Shown: positions 33,370 through 42,272, numbered from the stretch's first letter. The stretch is 64,000 bases of DNA from CAVTQZ01 sp963737015 (GCA_963737015.1 CAVTQZ010000001.1:1612001-1676000); one strand, 5' to 3'. Made by a program: numbers and translations. Notes: a model not told the origin generated them from the letters alone.

Positions 33370-33378
33370 CCGCGAAGC

Positions 33379-34194
33379 TCACCCGTGCTGGAAGGTGTCG
33401 GGCGCGGGGTCGTCGAGGGTCAGCTGAAGCTCCGGCCCGAGAGAGATCTCCGATGTGCCGGATCGCCGCACGGCCGTGCCCACGGCGATCAGCTCCACGG
33501 CGTGAACGAGCATCGTGTTCACGGGCCTCTCCGACAGCTGCACGCCGACCACTCCGTCCGCATCGAGATCCAACGCCTCGCGTTCGAGCATGTCCATCGC
33601 GCTTTCTCGCGCCGAGTAGAGGGCGTTCGTCTGCTCTTCGAGCTCGAAGTTGTCCCTCGCCAGCCCGAGCGCCTGCGAAACCGAGCGCGCGTTGAAACCG
33701 ACCACCGAAGTGCCCGCCACGATACCCGCCGGACGGTAGCCGCCACGTACGAGCAGATGGAAGTCGCGCGCAGAGAGCGTCGTCGTGAACGAACGATCGG
33801 TACCCTTTCGCGCCTTTGCCCCTCTCACCGCGGTGCCGAGCATCGTGCAGGTGAGAAGGTTCGCCCGCTCGCGTTCGAGCTCCATGCGCATAGCCACCAC
33901 TCCCTCGGCCCCATGCCGATGCAGATCCGATGCGATCCTCGAACGCGCGTCGCGGATCGCCGATGCGATCGCCGCCGCCCACATCGCGGGCTCGGTACCG
34001 GCGGTGCTGAATTGCGTGTACCAGCTCGCAGAGCCGGTTCCCGACACGATCTCGACGGGGAAGAAGCCGACCTCCTCCAGAAGGATCAGCTCCCCCACGG
34101 TGAGATCGGACGAAAAAGCCTCCTGTGCCGCAGGCTTGAAGGGCGAGGCCAGCTTCTCGAGGGCCAACGAGACGTCGGGCGAGCGCACGGTCAT
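33379..34194 (-). CDS. Double YbjQ-type (heavy-metal-binding-like) domain protein, third of the cluster
   Basis: 271 residues with two YbjQ/DUF74-type domains. Domain one (~27-127): FSSDLTVGELILLEEVGFFPVEIVSG, DLHRHGAEGVVAM and LLTCTMLGTAV. Domain two (~137-255): FTTTLSARDFHLLVRGGYRPAGIVAG, EALDLDADGVVGVQL and AVELIAVGTAV. YbjQ domains form pentamers of ferredoxin-like subunits and are annotated as heavy-metal binding on weak evidence. There is no signal peptide. The start overlaps the preceding YbjQ gene's stop (ATGA), so this is the last gene of a coupled operon. Function unknown. Confidence 0.78.
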   Translation of the reverse strand: MTVRSPDVSLALEKLASPFKPAAQEAFSSDLTVGELILLEEVGFFPVEIVSGTGSASWYTQFSTAGTEPAMWAAAIASAIRDARSRIASDLHRHGAEGVVAMRMELERERANLLTCTMLGTAVRGAKARKGTDRSFTTTLSARDFHLLVRGGYRPAGIVAGTSVVGFNARSVSQALGLARDNFELEEQTNALYSARESAMDMLEREALDLDADGVVGVQLSERPVNTMLVHAVELIAVGTAVRRSGTSEISLGPELQLTLDDPAPDTFQHG

Positions 34195-35081
34195 GGACGA
34201 AGCGGCACCACCGGACGCGGCAACGTCGTCCGGGGCTCAGGTTCGAAGCGGCGTACGACGGTCCCGAAGGCGATGGCGAGCTGGTTCCACGACTCGCCCC
34301 AGGCTGCGAGGCGGACATCTCCCCATTCGGTGTGCACCACACCCTCCCCTTCCTCGTGCGCCGACGCCGCCAGCATGTGGCGCGCGCGGTCACGCGAGAC
34401 GCCGAACGCATTTGGGATCTGATCGTTTGAGCCCGCCACCGTGAAGTCGCCTCTCGCCAGACAGTTCGGTTGGACGTAGACCGCGCCCGCGCCCAAGGCC
34501 AGTGTGACCGGCACGTAACCGAGGTCCAACAGCCGCTCGAAGTTCTGGCCAGAGGCATTCGTAAGAAAAGGCCTGGAAAGCCGCAGCTGCGCTGAACCCG
34601 GGTGAACGACCGCCGTTCCGGTCGCCAGGAAAGTTGCGACGCCGACACCGCCGACAAGGTTCTCGTAGCTGATGTCGATGCCTACAACCCCGTGTGCCCC
34701 CAGATCGGAAGCCTCCTTCTCGAGACGCGACAGAACGAGCCGGTACCCCTCGAGGAGCGAGTCCGAGAGCAGGGAGTTCTCCGCGTTGAAGCCATAGTGC
34801 TCCACGTTCGATCCCCACGCATACCCGTGCGCACAAGGGAAGGATTCCGCGTACTCGCCGCGCGAACGAAGAGGATCGAGTAGACCTCCCCACGCCCCGC
34901 CCGTCGCCAGAGCGCCCCCGAAGCCGCCGGTGATCCCGCCGCCGCCAAGGAGATTCCCCCCGAACACCGTGGCCATCTGCACGACCGCTGAACCCATGAC
35001 GAAGCCAACCGGGACGAGGCCTATACGGCGCACAGCGGCGGCCTCCGCGACCGAGAGGTCGCTGGTTGGGGTCCGGCTCAA
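34191..35081 (-). CDS. Double YbjQ-type domain protein with Gly-rich insert, second of the cluster
   Basis: About 296 residues. The start is inferred as TTG 35081, which overlaps the upstream stop (TTGA), because the frame above it is covered by the preceding gene. Domain one (SDLSVAEAAAVRRIGLVPVGFVMG; ASDLGAHGVVGIDI; FLATGTAV) carries a ~70-residue insertion that includes a Gly-rich run (GGNLLGGGGITGGFGGALA) and HGYAWGSNVEH. Domain two (GQNFERLLDLGYVPVTLALG; EGEGVVHTEW; AIAFGTVV) is more diverged. The insert is absent from its neighbours. Function unknown. Confidence 0.74.
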   Translation of the reverse strand: MSRTPTSDLSVAEAAAVRRIGLVPVGFVMGSAVVQMATVFGGNLLGGGGITGGFGGALATGGAWGGLLDPLRSRGEYAESFPCAHGYAWGSNVEHYGFNAENSLLSDSLLEGYRLVLSRLEKEASDLGAHGVVGIDISYENLVGGVGVATFLATGTAVVHPGSAQLRLSRPFLTNASGQNFERLLDLGYVPVTLALGAGAVYVQPNCLARGDFTVAGSNDQIPNAFGVSRDRARHMLAASAHEEGEGVVHTEWGDVRLAAWGESWNQLAIAFGTVVRRFEPEPRTTLPRPVVPLRP

Positions 35082-35899
35082 CGGTCCATGGTGATCACTG
35101 GCACCGGCGGCGGTACGACGTGATCGTCGCGCAACGAACGGACTCCGGTGCCTATCGCAAGGAACTCGATCGTGTGGCTCCCCCACATGTGCGACTTCTC
35201 GACCAGCTGCACACCGACGATCCCGTCGGCCTCGAGTCGCGAGGCCTCTTCCTCCATGCGCGTCATGGCGCGTTCGCGCGCGTCGTACAGGGCCTGGGTG
35301 AAATTCGGCAGCTCGGTGGCGCGGCCGGTATTCGCCATCGCCGTGAGGAATGTGCGGTGGGCGACGTGGTAGACGCAGGTTCCGAGGACGAGACCGAGCG
35401 GCGCGAAGCCGGCCTGCAGGAGTGTCCAGAAGTCCTGGCCCGAAAGGTCGGAGGTGAAGGGCTTCCCCTCGGCATTTCGCCACGAAGTGCCGTCCTTCGA
35501 CTTGACCGCGGTCCCGATGGCGATGAACTCGGCGGTCGACCTGCCCCACTCGTAGTAGTTCACGTCGAGACGGACGCCCACGATCCCGTCGGCGGCGAGG
35601 ACGTCGGCTTCTTCTTCCATCCGGGTCATGGCGAGCTCTCTGGCGGTGTACATCGCCTGAGTGAGCTTCTCGAGCTCGGTCGACTGCGCCCATCTGCGCG
35701 TCTGCAAGCCGATTTGATAGATCGAACTGCCCATCACGAGTCCGAGGGGGGTGAAGCCGGCCTCCTCGACCAACAGGAACTCGTTGACACTCAAATCGGA
35801 GGTGAAGAGCCGGCGGCCCCCGGGCTCTTCGGTCTCGCGCAACCTCCGCAAAGCATCGGCCGGGAGATCTTGGGGTTCGATGTCCTCGCGAGGTGGCAT
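35078..35899 (-). CDS. Double YbjQ-type domain protein, first of the cluster
   Basis: 273 residues from ATG 35899; the longer open frame overlaps the upstream gene and is less likely. Domain one (FTSDLSVNEFLLVEEAGFTP; VLAADGIVGVRLDV; AEFIAIGTAV) and domain two (FTSDLSGQDFWTLLQAGFAP; RLEADGIVGVQLVE; IEFLAIGTGV) are the two best-conserved copies in the cluster. Helix segments RELAMTRMEEEAD and RERAMTRMEEEAS are almost identical, indicating internal duplication. A Pro/Glu-rich N-terminal tail of ~30 residues precedes. Soluble, no export signal. Confidence 0.79.
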   Translation of the reverse strand: MPPREDIEPQDLPADALRRLRETEEPGGRRLFTSDLSVNEFLLVEEAGFTPLGLVMGSSIYQIGLQTRRWAQSTELEKLTQAMYTARELAMTRMEEEADVLAADGIVGVRLDVNYYEWGRSTAEFIAIGTAVKSKDGTSWRNAEGKPFTSDLSGQDFWTLLQAGFAPLGLVLGTCVYHVAHRTFLTAMANTGRATELPNFTQALYDARERAMTRMEEEASRLEADGIVGVQLVEKSHMWGSHTIEFLAIGTGVRSLRDDHVVPPPVPVITMDR

Positions 35900-35942
35900 G
35901 CCGCCTGCTTTCGTCTCCGGCCTGGCCGGTTGGTCGGTTATG

Positions 35943-36374
35943 TCAGGAGAGAAGCCCGTGAAGAGCGGTCCAGGTGTGCTCGGAACGTTCGGCCTCCTGC
36001 GCGAGCGCACCGACAAGCTCGTCGACCCATTGGGCAACGGGCAACTGCTTCGTCGAGAGCACGATTCCGCGAACCGTGCGCGCCACGCTGCATGCCACCC
36101 CGGTGGGCCCGCGCTTTGCGCGAAGGACAAGGCCCTCTCCCGACGCTGTGAGGTCGAGCTCGATGCCGCAGACCGCGTGGTTGCGCTTCAGGAGCCCGCC
36201 GACACGCTCCAGCTTCACTCGCTCACCGAGAGCGTCTTGCAGCTTCGATGCCAGGACCTCGAAAAATGTGTCGGTGTCGCTCGCGTACGAGCGCACCTGC
36301 GCCGCGACGAGGTCGAAGCCCAATACCTCAGGTGTCTCATCGAGCGAGCTGCGCGGTTCGAGATCTTCGTTCAC
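35943..36374 (-). CDS. Conserved 143-residue protein leading the YbjQ operon
   Basis: I do not recognise a named family. The sequence is alpha/beta with a helical start (VRSYASDTDTFFEVLASKLQDALGERV), strands around HAVCGIELDLTASGEGLVLRAKRG, an invariant-looking VARTVRGIVLSTKQLPVAQWVDEL and a helical end (GALAQEAERSEHTWTALHGLL). No cysteines suited to metal binding, no membrane segment. It is 43 bases upstream of the first YbjQ gene on the same strand and so is probably co-transcribed; it may be a partner or regulator. Confidence 0.65.
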   Translation of the reverse strand: MNEDLEPRSSLDETPEVLGFDLVAAQVRSYASDTDTFFEVLASKLQDALGERVKLERVGGLLKRNHAVCGIELDLTASGEGLVLRAKRGPTGVACSVARTVRGIVLSTKQLPVAQWVDELVGALAQEAERSEHTWTALHGLLS

Positions 36375-36481
36375 CGGATCGCGACCGTAGTTCCTCCAAG
36401 GTCTGTGGCCGGGCGCGGTCTGTGACTCGAATCCCTTGAGCCGCTCGGGACTGCCGGTCAGGGCTCCTCGTCAGAAAGTGC

Positions 36482-36829
36482 TCAGGACGAGTGGACGAAG
36501 GCCGACTTCTCGTTCATCACTTCGTGGCGGTGCCAACGGGCCCACGCCTCGATGAAACCACCGACCTTCGAGACGGTGTGTTCTCCGCAGCTGCACACCC
36601 CGCCCATCCAGCCTCCGGATCCTGCAACCCGCCCCACAGTGATGTGGTGGTTTGGCACATAATCCCGGCGTTCGGCTCCGGCGCGACGGTCGGCGTCGGT
36701 CCCGGACCCGGCCCGTGTCGGCTCGTCTTGGAGGGGCCCGTCGAGACGCTTGTTGCTCGGCTGAACGGGGCGGCCCGCCGGCGTCCGTCGAATCGCGTTA
36801 CGCCTCTCGAGAACGGTGGTCCCACTCAT
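36482..36829 (-). CDS. Small CSCG-motif protein (second copy)
   Basis: 115 residues from ATG 36829, chosen for the strong GAGGGAGGA ribosome site five bases upstream; the open frame extends to 37000 without one. The N-terminal ~60 residues are basic and probably disordered. The C-terminal part reads HHITVGRVAGSGGWMGGVCSCGEHTVS, then GFIEAWARWHRHEVMNEK. The CSCG - Trp - His-x-His spacing is shared with the gene at 14020-14283 and suggests a small metal-binding fold. Function unknown. Confidence 0.62.
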   Translation of the reverse strand: MSGTTVLERRNAIRRTPAGRPVQPSNKRLDGPLQDEPTRAGSGTDADRRAGAERRDYVPNHHITVGRVAGSGGWMGGVCSCGEHTVSKVGGFIEAWARWHRHEVMNEKSAFVHSS

Positions 36830-37009
36830 CAGATCCTCCCTCACGACTTCGTTCGCTCCGTAAGGCATCTGGGACCTCCCCCCGGCGTCGTCCCACAGTC
36901 GACCTTCAACTGTTGTCTGTGGAACGGGGCATGTCCCGGCCTCTTGCGCACAGTGCAAAGTTTCCCCAGGTGGGGCCGCTCTTCTCGGCCGATGCACCAC
37001 GGAGCATGA

Positions 37010-37999
37010 TCATCCGGGGTCGGCCTCGTGGCCGGCGGGGGTCAGCCCCCAATATGCGTCATCGGGTGCGAGCTCGCCCCGCACCACCCGGTCGATCACC
37101 TTGCAGATGGGCATCTCGACCCCGTGCCGCTCGGCGAGATCCAAGACCAGCACAGCCGTGTTGAGTCCCTCGGCGACCATGTGCATGCCTGCGGTGATTT
37201 CCTCGAGCTTCCGGCCGCGACCGAGCTGTTCGCCCACCGTCCGGTTTCTGCTGTGTGGGCTCATGCACGTGGCGATGAGGTCCCCCATGCCTGCCAGCCC
37301 TGCGAAGGTGGTGGCCTCCGCACCCATCGCCACACCGAGACGGGTGAGCTCAGCCAATCCTCGGGACATGACAGCCGCGCGAGTGTTGTCACCGACCCCG
37401 AGACCCTGTCCGATACCCGCGGCTATGGCGACCACGTTCTTCAGGGCTCCTCCGATCTCGCAACCGATGACGTCGTGATTGACGTAGACGCGAAAGACAC
37501 CGCGGGTGACCACCTTCTGGACAGCGCTCGCCACCGCCAGGTCCTCTGTCGCCACGACGGCGGCCGCGGCCTTTCCCTCCATGATCTCGCGCGCGATGTT
37601 CGGTCCGGTGAGGCAGAGAGCCGGATGCCCGGGAAACACCTGCTTTATCACCTCGGTCATCCGTAGATGCGAGTCGCGCTCGAGTCCCTTGGAGAGACTG
37701 ACCAGAGGGGTCCCCGGCCTCACGTGCGGCCGGGTTTGCTCGAGCACCGACCTGAAGCCCGATGTCGGTACCCCGATGAAGAGGAGGTCCGCATCCGAGA
37801 CGGCATCCGAAAGTCCCGACGTCGCAGACAGCTCGTGCGAAAGGGAAAAACCGGAGAGGTAAGTGGGGTTCGTGTGCTCGTCGTTGACGGCCCGCGCGAC
37901 GGCAGGGTCACACGCCCAGAGCATCGTGGGATGACGCGGAGCCAGAAGTGAGGCCACCGTGGTCCCCCAAGACCCGGCACCCAGCACGGCAACCCTCAT
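37010..37999 (-). CDS. gpsA: Glycerol-3-phosphate dehydrogenase [NAD(P)+]
   Basis: 329-residue cytosolic enzyme reducing dihydroxyacetone phosphate to sn-glycerol-3-phosphate for phospholipid synthesis. NAD(P) motif VLGAGSWGTTVA at the N-terminus, SLSKGLE, LTGPNIAREIMEGKAAA, and the catalytic lysine in EIGGALKNVVAIAAG. Length and order match GpsA. ATG 37999 has AAGGAG eight bases upstream. The glpK and plsC genes elsewhere in the window feed the same glycerolipid route but are not in the same operon. Confidence 0.95.
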   Translation of the reverse strand: MRVAVLGAGSWGTTVASLLAPRHPTMLWACDPAVARAVNDEHTNPTYLSGFSLSHELSATSGLSDAVSDADLLFIGVPTSGFRSVLEQTRPHVRPGTPLVSLSKGLERDSHLRMTEVIKQVFPGHPALCLTGPNIAREIMEGKAAAAVVATEDLAVASAVQKVVTRGVFRVYVNHDVIGCEIGGALKNVVAIAAGIGQGLGVGDNTRAAVMSRGLAELTRLGVAMGAEATTFAGLAGMGDLIATCMSPHSRNRTVGEQLGRGRKLEEITAGMHMVAEGLNTAVLVLDLAERHGVEMPICKVIDRVVRGELAPDDAYWGLTPAGHEADPG

Positions 38000-38076
38000 G
38001 CTTCGAACTCCTTGTCCTCTAATGCAAGACTTCCGGCGGGCTTGTGTCGCCGACCGCTGAAGCGTAGGAGTGCCGT

Positions 38077-38643
38077 GTGAACGAGAGCCATATCCAGTTC
38101 CTCTCGAGCCCCGACTGGGCTCAAATGCTCGAGACCGACCTCTTGCCGTGGATCGAGGCGGCAGGTGACCTGGGCGACGACGTCCTCGAGATCGGCCCCG
38201 GCCCGGGCCTCACCACCGATCTCCTTCGCCGGCGGGTTCGCCGTCTCACCGCGGTCGAGATGGACCCCGTCCTCGCCGACGAGCTCGACAGGCGTTTGTC
38301 GGGCACGAACGTGGAAGTGATCACGGCCGACGCGACCGATTCCGGGTTGCCCGACTCCCGGTTTTCCGCTGCGGCTTGTTTTTCGGTCCTCCACCACATG
38401 CCCTCTGCTGAGGACCAGGATCGACTGTTCGCAGAGCTACACAGGCTGCTGCGGTCGGGCGGAATCTTCGTCGGCCAGGAGTCTCTCGACCTGGAGATGA
38501 TCCGCGCCGGGCACGAGGGCGACACGTTCAACCCGCTCGACCCCGACGCACTACCCGAACGCCTCGCGGCAGCAGGATTCGGGCCTACGACGACAGACGT
38601 GCGCGATTACCACTTCCGCTTCATCAGCCGTAAGCCAGGGTGA
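38077..38643 (+). CDS. Class I SAM-dependent methyltransferase
   Basis: 188 residues with the Rossmann methyltransferase motifs: motif I VLEIGPGPGLTTDLL (~40-54), motif II acidic residue in LTAVEMDPVLADEL, an ADATDSGLP motif, and post-motif ACFSVLHHM. It is a UbiE/small-molecule type; substrate unknown. GTG 38077 start, divergent from gpsA across ~77 bases. Confidence 0.85.
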   Translation: MNESHIQFLSSPDWAQMLETDLLPWIEAAGDLGDDVLEIGPGPGLTTDLLRRRVRRLTAVEMDPVLADELDRRLSGTNVEVITADATDSGLPDSRFSAAACFSVLHHMPSAEDQDRLFAELHRLLRSGGIFVGQESLDLEMIRAGHEGDTFNPLDPDALPERLAAAGFGPTTTDVRDYHFRFISRKPG

Positions 38644-38672
38644 CCTCTATTTTTTGGCTACGGGTTCATTGG

Positions 38673-40538
38673 TTAGGGGCCGGGACCACCTGAAGCGGTG
38701 CACGAGCGCGGGTCCCAGGGCTCGAGGGTCTCGGTGGAGCTCGAAGGCGCGGCCAGGTCGGGATTGTCCGCCAGAGGACCGGCGGTGTTCACCGAGCCCG
38801 TCTGGCCCTGGGGAGATGTCGTCGAGGCGGAGGTCGAAGTAGTCGACGTAGAAGTCGCAACTGGGGAGCCCGAAGCCGGTGTTGCCGGCGGGTTCACCGC
38901 GAAGTTGCTTCCGAGCACGACGACCACCTGAGCGGCGTCTGCACTCGAAAGCGGCGACCCCACATCGATCGTGGTGCTCGTGGCGCGGCCCGAAGATCCC
39001 GAGCCCGAAGATCCCGAGCCCGATGAGCCCGATCCGTCTGAGCCGCCGTGGCTCACGATTCCCGGGTCGTAGCCGATCACCCCAAGGCCGGACAACGACG
39101 AGAGCACCTGAAGAGCTGCGTCACGCTCGGCTCCCGTCGCGTAGAGAACCGAAGTCTCGGTCGTGCTGGCAGGTTGCTCTGTATCGGTGACCGACGTGAC
39201 GTCGTAACCGAGCGCCTCGAGGCTCTTCGCGGTTCGTTCACCGGCGTCATAGACGCTGCTCCCGTTCTCGATGGCGACGGTGAACGTCCCCGGCGCAGGA
39301 AGGGCTTTGCCCGAAGCATCGGTGCTGGGCTTGTTGCCGAGGAACTCCGAAACGACCTGTGCGTCTTCGGGCTGGACGGGGAAGACGACGTCGCCGTAAC
39401 CGCCGCCTCGGTAGTAATAGCCCTGGGAGTCCTCCACCACCGGCAGGGTGTACTGCGGGACGGCATTCGGGTCGACCCCGTGGAACTGAAGTACGAGGCT
39501 CGCCATCGCGCTCGCGGAAAAACCGTTGTCCACTGCGAGGTTGCCCGCAAGTGAATTGATGAGCTGGATGTCGGTCACGAAATTCCCGAGCCCCCGATGT
39601 GCCACCGCGGAGGCCATGACGCGTAGGAACTCGTGATCACGTCGGATTCGGCTGAGGTCGCTCTGCGGATCGTACGGCCAGGCGTAGTGCGCGACGCCGG
39701 CGTCAGAAGCCGGCTGGTACTGGAGATGGCGTGCCCGCACGACGGCTAGGGCTTGGAAGCCGTTGAGCGCGATGCAACCAGCATTCGGCACGTGGAGGTC
39801 GGACTCGAGGTCGTACAGCGGCATGGGGAAGTACATCTTGAGGCCGCCGAGCGCTTGGACCACACCCTGGAAACTGTCGAAGTTGAGCTCGACGTAGTGC
39901 TGAATGGGTATCCCGAAGTCCTCGGTGATGGCCGCGATCAACTGACTCGGGCCGGCGGGATCGCCCAGCGCTGCATCGATCTTGTTGAGCCCGTCCTCAC
40001 GGGCGTTCGGGACGATCGTGTCCCTTGGAATGGAGAGAATGGCGGCGCGGTTGTGGTCCGGATCGAGATGCAGGATCATCACCACGTCGCTGTTCACGCC
40101 GTTGACGCCTTCGCTGCAAAGTCCGAAGACGGGGTTCTGCTGCTTGAGCCCGCAGCGCGTAGTCGACCCGATCAGGAGGATGTTCTGAACGTCCTTTTGC
40201 GCCCCCGAGGTCTCGACACCAGAGAGGTGCTTCACCTGGACCCGGTGTATGCGTTGGTTCTCGTACCAGAGGTAACCGGCGGCCGCCCCTGCGATCAGGA
40301 CGACAAAGCCGAGAAGACTCGACGCACTGATCAACAGCACCTTCTTCCTGCGGCGCGACCGATGAGCGCGCTCGTCGGCCCGGCGCTTGATACGGGACTC
40401 TGTCTCGGAGAAGTCCTGCTCCTCGGCGTCCGGCGTGACGTGATCGCTTCTCGACGAGCCGACGAGAGTCGCCGGGCCGAAGGCTGACATGTCGGGCGGT
40501 TCGTAGCCCCCGTCTCCGTCACCGCCCTCGTCGCGCAC
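38673..40538 (-). CDS. LytR-CpsA-Psr family cell-wall ligase with LytR_C domain
   Basis: 621 residues, type II membrane protein. A ~65-residue cytoplasmic acidic/basic tail is followed by one membrane helix (VLLISASSLLGFVVLIAGAAAGYLWY). The extracellular LCP domain shows NILLIGSTTRCG, SDVVMILHLDP, the arginine-rich AILSIPRDTIVP and LSRIRRDHEFLRVM. A LytR_C domain lies around GTFTVAIENGSSVYDAGE. The C-terminus is a low-complexity Ser/Gly/Thr tail coded partly by 15-bp tandem repeats near 38993-39045. LCP enzymes transfer polyprenyl-linked wall polymers such as arabinogalactan or teichoic acid to peptidoglycan. Confidence 0.9.
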   Translation of the reverse strand: MRDEGGDGDGGYEPPDMSAFGPATLVGSSRSDHVTPDAEEQDFSETESRIKRRADERAHRSRRRKKVLLISASSLLGFVVLIAGAAAGYLWYENQRIHRVQVKHLSGVETSGAQKDVQNILLIGSTTRCGLKQQNPVFGLCSEGVNGVNSDVVMILHLDPDHNRAAILSIPRDTIVPNAREDGLNKIDAALGDPAGPSQLIAAITEDFGIPIQHYVELNFDSFQGVVQALGGLKMYFPMPLYDLESDLHVPNAGCIALNGFQALAVVRARHLQYQPASDAGVAHYAWPYDPQSDLSRIRRDHEFLRVMASAVAHRGLGNFVTDIQLINSLAGNLAVDNGFSASAMASLVLQFHGVDPNAVPQYTLPVVEDSQGYYYRGGGYGDVVFPVQPEDAQVVSEFLGNKPSTDASGKALPAPGTFTVAIENGSSVYDAGERTAKSLEALGYDVTSVTDTEQPASTTETSVLYATGAERDAALQVLSSLSGLGVIGYDPGIVSHGGSDGSGSSGSGSSGSGSSGRATSTTIDVGSPLSSADAAQVVVVLGSNFAVNPPATPASGSPVATSTSTTSTSASTTSPQGQTGSVNTAGPLADNPDLAAPSSSTETLEPWDPRSCTASGGPGP

Positions 40539-40621
40539 GACCCGGGAATCTACTTTCGAGCATCACCGGGTCGGGGTCACCTTTTGTTTCCGGGTGAACG
40601 GCTTGGGGGAACATATGTGCC

Positions 40622-41662
40622 ATGTCCAGGCTCCGTCGTTCGGCGTGCGACGGTCCAGGGATCCGCCGCAGACGACGAGGCCGGGGCTTCTCCTATATGT
40701 GGGACGGAGGCCAGACAGTCGACGACCCGGAAGTCTTGGCGCGTATCAAAGCCCTTGTGATCCCGCCCGCGTGGACCGATGTGTGGATCTGTCCCTGGCC
40801 GAACGGTCACATCCAGGCACTGGGAACCGACGCGGCCGGAAGGCGTCAGTACCGCTACCACGACAAATGGAGGGAACTGCGGGACGAGGAGAAGTTCCAG
40901 AGACTTCTCGAGTTCGGGCACCTCCTACCTGGATTCCGCAAGGCCTATGGCTCGGACCTCGAAGGTACCGGTGTTCACCGCGAGCGCGTCCTAGCCGCAG
41001 CGGTGCGGCTCCTCGACATCGCGTCGCTCCGGATCGGCGGTGAGGAGTACGCCAACGACAACGAGACCTACGGACTGGCGACCCTCCTGAAGACGCACGC
41101 CCGCGTTAACGGAGAAAGTGCGACCTTCACCTTCACCGCGAAGTCGAACCAGGAGCTATGCGTGCACGTGACAGACCGGGAATCGGTGGACGTGCTTCGG
41201 GCGCTCAAGAATCGACGCGGTGGTGGCCCGGAGTTGCTCGCCTGGAAAGAGCGGTCGAGATGGCGCGACGTGAGGTCGGATGACATCAACGCGTATATAA
41301 AAGAAGGCATCGGCGAGCGATTCAGCGCCAAGGACTTCCGCACCTGGAACGCCACGGTCCTTGCCGCTGTCTACCTGGCCGACGCCGGAAGGTCGAAAAG
41401 TGAGCTCGAACGTCGTCGGATCGTCACTGGTGCCGTGAAACACGTCGCCGAGCACCTCGGTAACACCCCTGCGGTCTGCCGAAAGTCGTACATCGATCCC
41501 CGGGCGATCGACTTCTTCCACCGGGGCGACGTAGCCGTCCTGCCCTCGCCCAAATCGAGGAAGAGAGCCGGTCTGGAGCGCGCCGTGCTCGCTCTCCTGG
41601 AGGAGTCTCGGGGCGGCCGCCAGCGGCGGAGCTTGTGGGAAACCGCTGCCAGGGCTGCTTAG
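40622..41662 (+). CDS. DNA topoisomerase IB
   Basis: 346-residue type IB topoisomerase of the poxvirus/bacterial class, relaxing supercoils through a 3'-phosphotyrosine intermediate. The catalytic tyrosine is about Y290 in VCRKSYIDPRAIDFF. Other active-site parts are visible: ASLRIGGEEYANDNETYGL (Arg), FTAKSNQELCVHV (Lys in a beta hairpin), and FRTWNATV. N-terminal domain YMWDGGQTV, IPPAWTDVWICPWPNGHIQALG. Divergent from the LCP gene. Confidence 0.94.
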   Translation: MSRLRRSACDGPGIRRRRRGRGFSYMWDGGQTVDDPEVLARIKALVIPPAWTDVWICPWPNGHIQALGTDAAGRRQYRYHDKWRELRDEEKFQRLLEFGHLLPGFRKAYGSDLEGTGVHRERVLAAAVRLLDIASLRIGGEEYANDNETYGLATLLKTHARVNGESATFTFTAKSNQELCVHVTDRESVDVLRALKNRRGGGPELLAWKERSRWRDVRSDDINAYIKEGIGERFSAKDFRTWNATVLAAVYLADAGRSKSELERRRIVTGAVKHVAEHLGNTPAVCRKSYIDPRAIDFFHRGDVAVLPSPKSRKRAGLERAVLALLEESRGGRQRRSLWETAARAA

Positions 41663-41717
41663 CCCGTTAGACATCTCGCCCCGCTTAGACGGGTCCTGTT
41701 CGGGGTAACAGAGGGCC

Positions 41718-42272
41718 ATGACCGACCAGAACATCATCGACGCCCTTTGTCAGGATCACAAAGAGGTTCGGAGCCTCCTAGCGAGGATCGAGAAGGCCGC
41801 AGCCGGCAAGCGCAAGGAACTGTTCGAGCAACTCGTCGGAGAGCTCGTGCGCCACGAAGTGGCGGAGGCGGAGATCCTGCGTCCCGTGAGCAAGGCGCAG
41901 GTCGACGAGCGCATCGCCAACGCCAGAACGAAGGAGGAAGGGGAGGCCGAGAAACTCCTCAAGACGCTCGAGAAACTCGATCCTACGAGCGCCGAGTTCT
42001 CCGAGAAGTTCGCCAAGCTCGCGACCGCCGTCGAGGAGCATGCCGAAGCGGAGGAGACGAAGGAATTTCCCCGAGTGCGCGACGCAGTCGATGACAAGCG
42101 GTTGCAGCAGATGGGCCGTGCATACGAGGCTGCCAAGTCCCTCGCTCCCACGCACCCACACCCCTCGGTTCCCAACACGCCTGTAGCCAACCTGCTCGTT
42201 GGGCCATTCGTCGCTGTAGCCGACCGGGCTCGCGACGCCATCCGTAAAGGATTGGAGAAGGTCGCCAGTTAG
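41718..42272 (+). CDS. Hemerythrin HHE-domain protein
   Basis: 184 residues. Hemerythrin cation-binding pattern: LCQDHKEVRSLL, LVGELVRHEVAEAEIL and VEEHAEAEETKEFP supply His/Glu ligands for a diiron site. The C-terminal ~60 residues (THPHPSVPNTPVANLLVGPFVAVADRARDAIRKGL) form a typical tail of actinobacterial HHE proteins. Likely O2, NO or peroxide sensing or stress storage. Its stop overlaps the convergent MMPL stop by four bases. Confidence 0.88.
   Translation: MTDQNIIDALCQDHKEVRSLLARIEKAAAGKRKELFEQLVGELVRHEVAEAEILRPVSKAQVDERIANARTKEEGEAEKLLKTLEKLDPTSAEFSEKFAKLATAVEEHAEAEETKEFPRVRDAVDDKRLQQMGRAYEAAKSLAPTHPHPSVPNTPVANLLVGPFVAVADRARDAIRKGLEKVAS

Noticed and set aside
38640..38672. T-run TTTTTT between AGCCA and TGGCT after the methyltransferase as a terminator.
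   Set aside because: Stem only five pairs with the T-run inside the loop, which is not a rho-independent layout.
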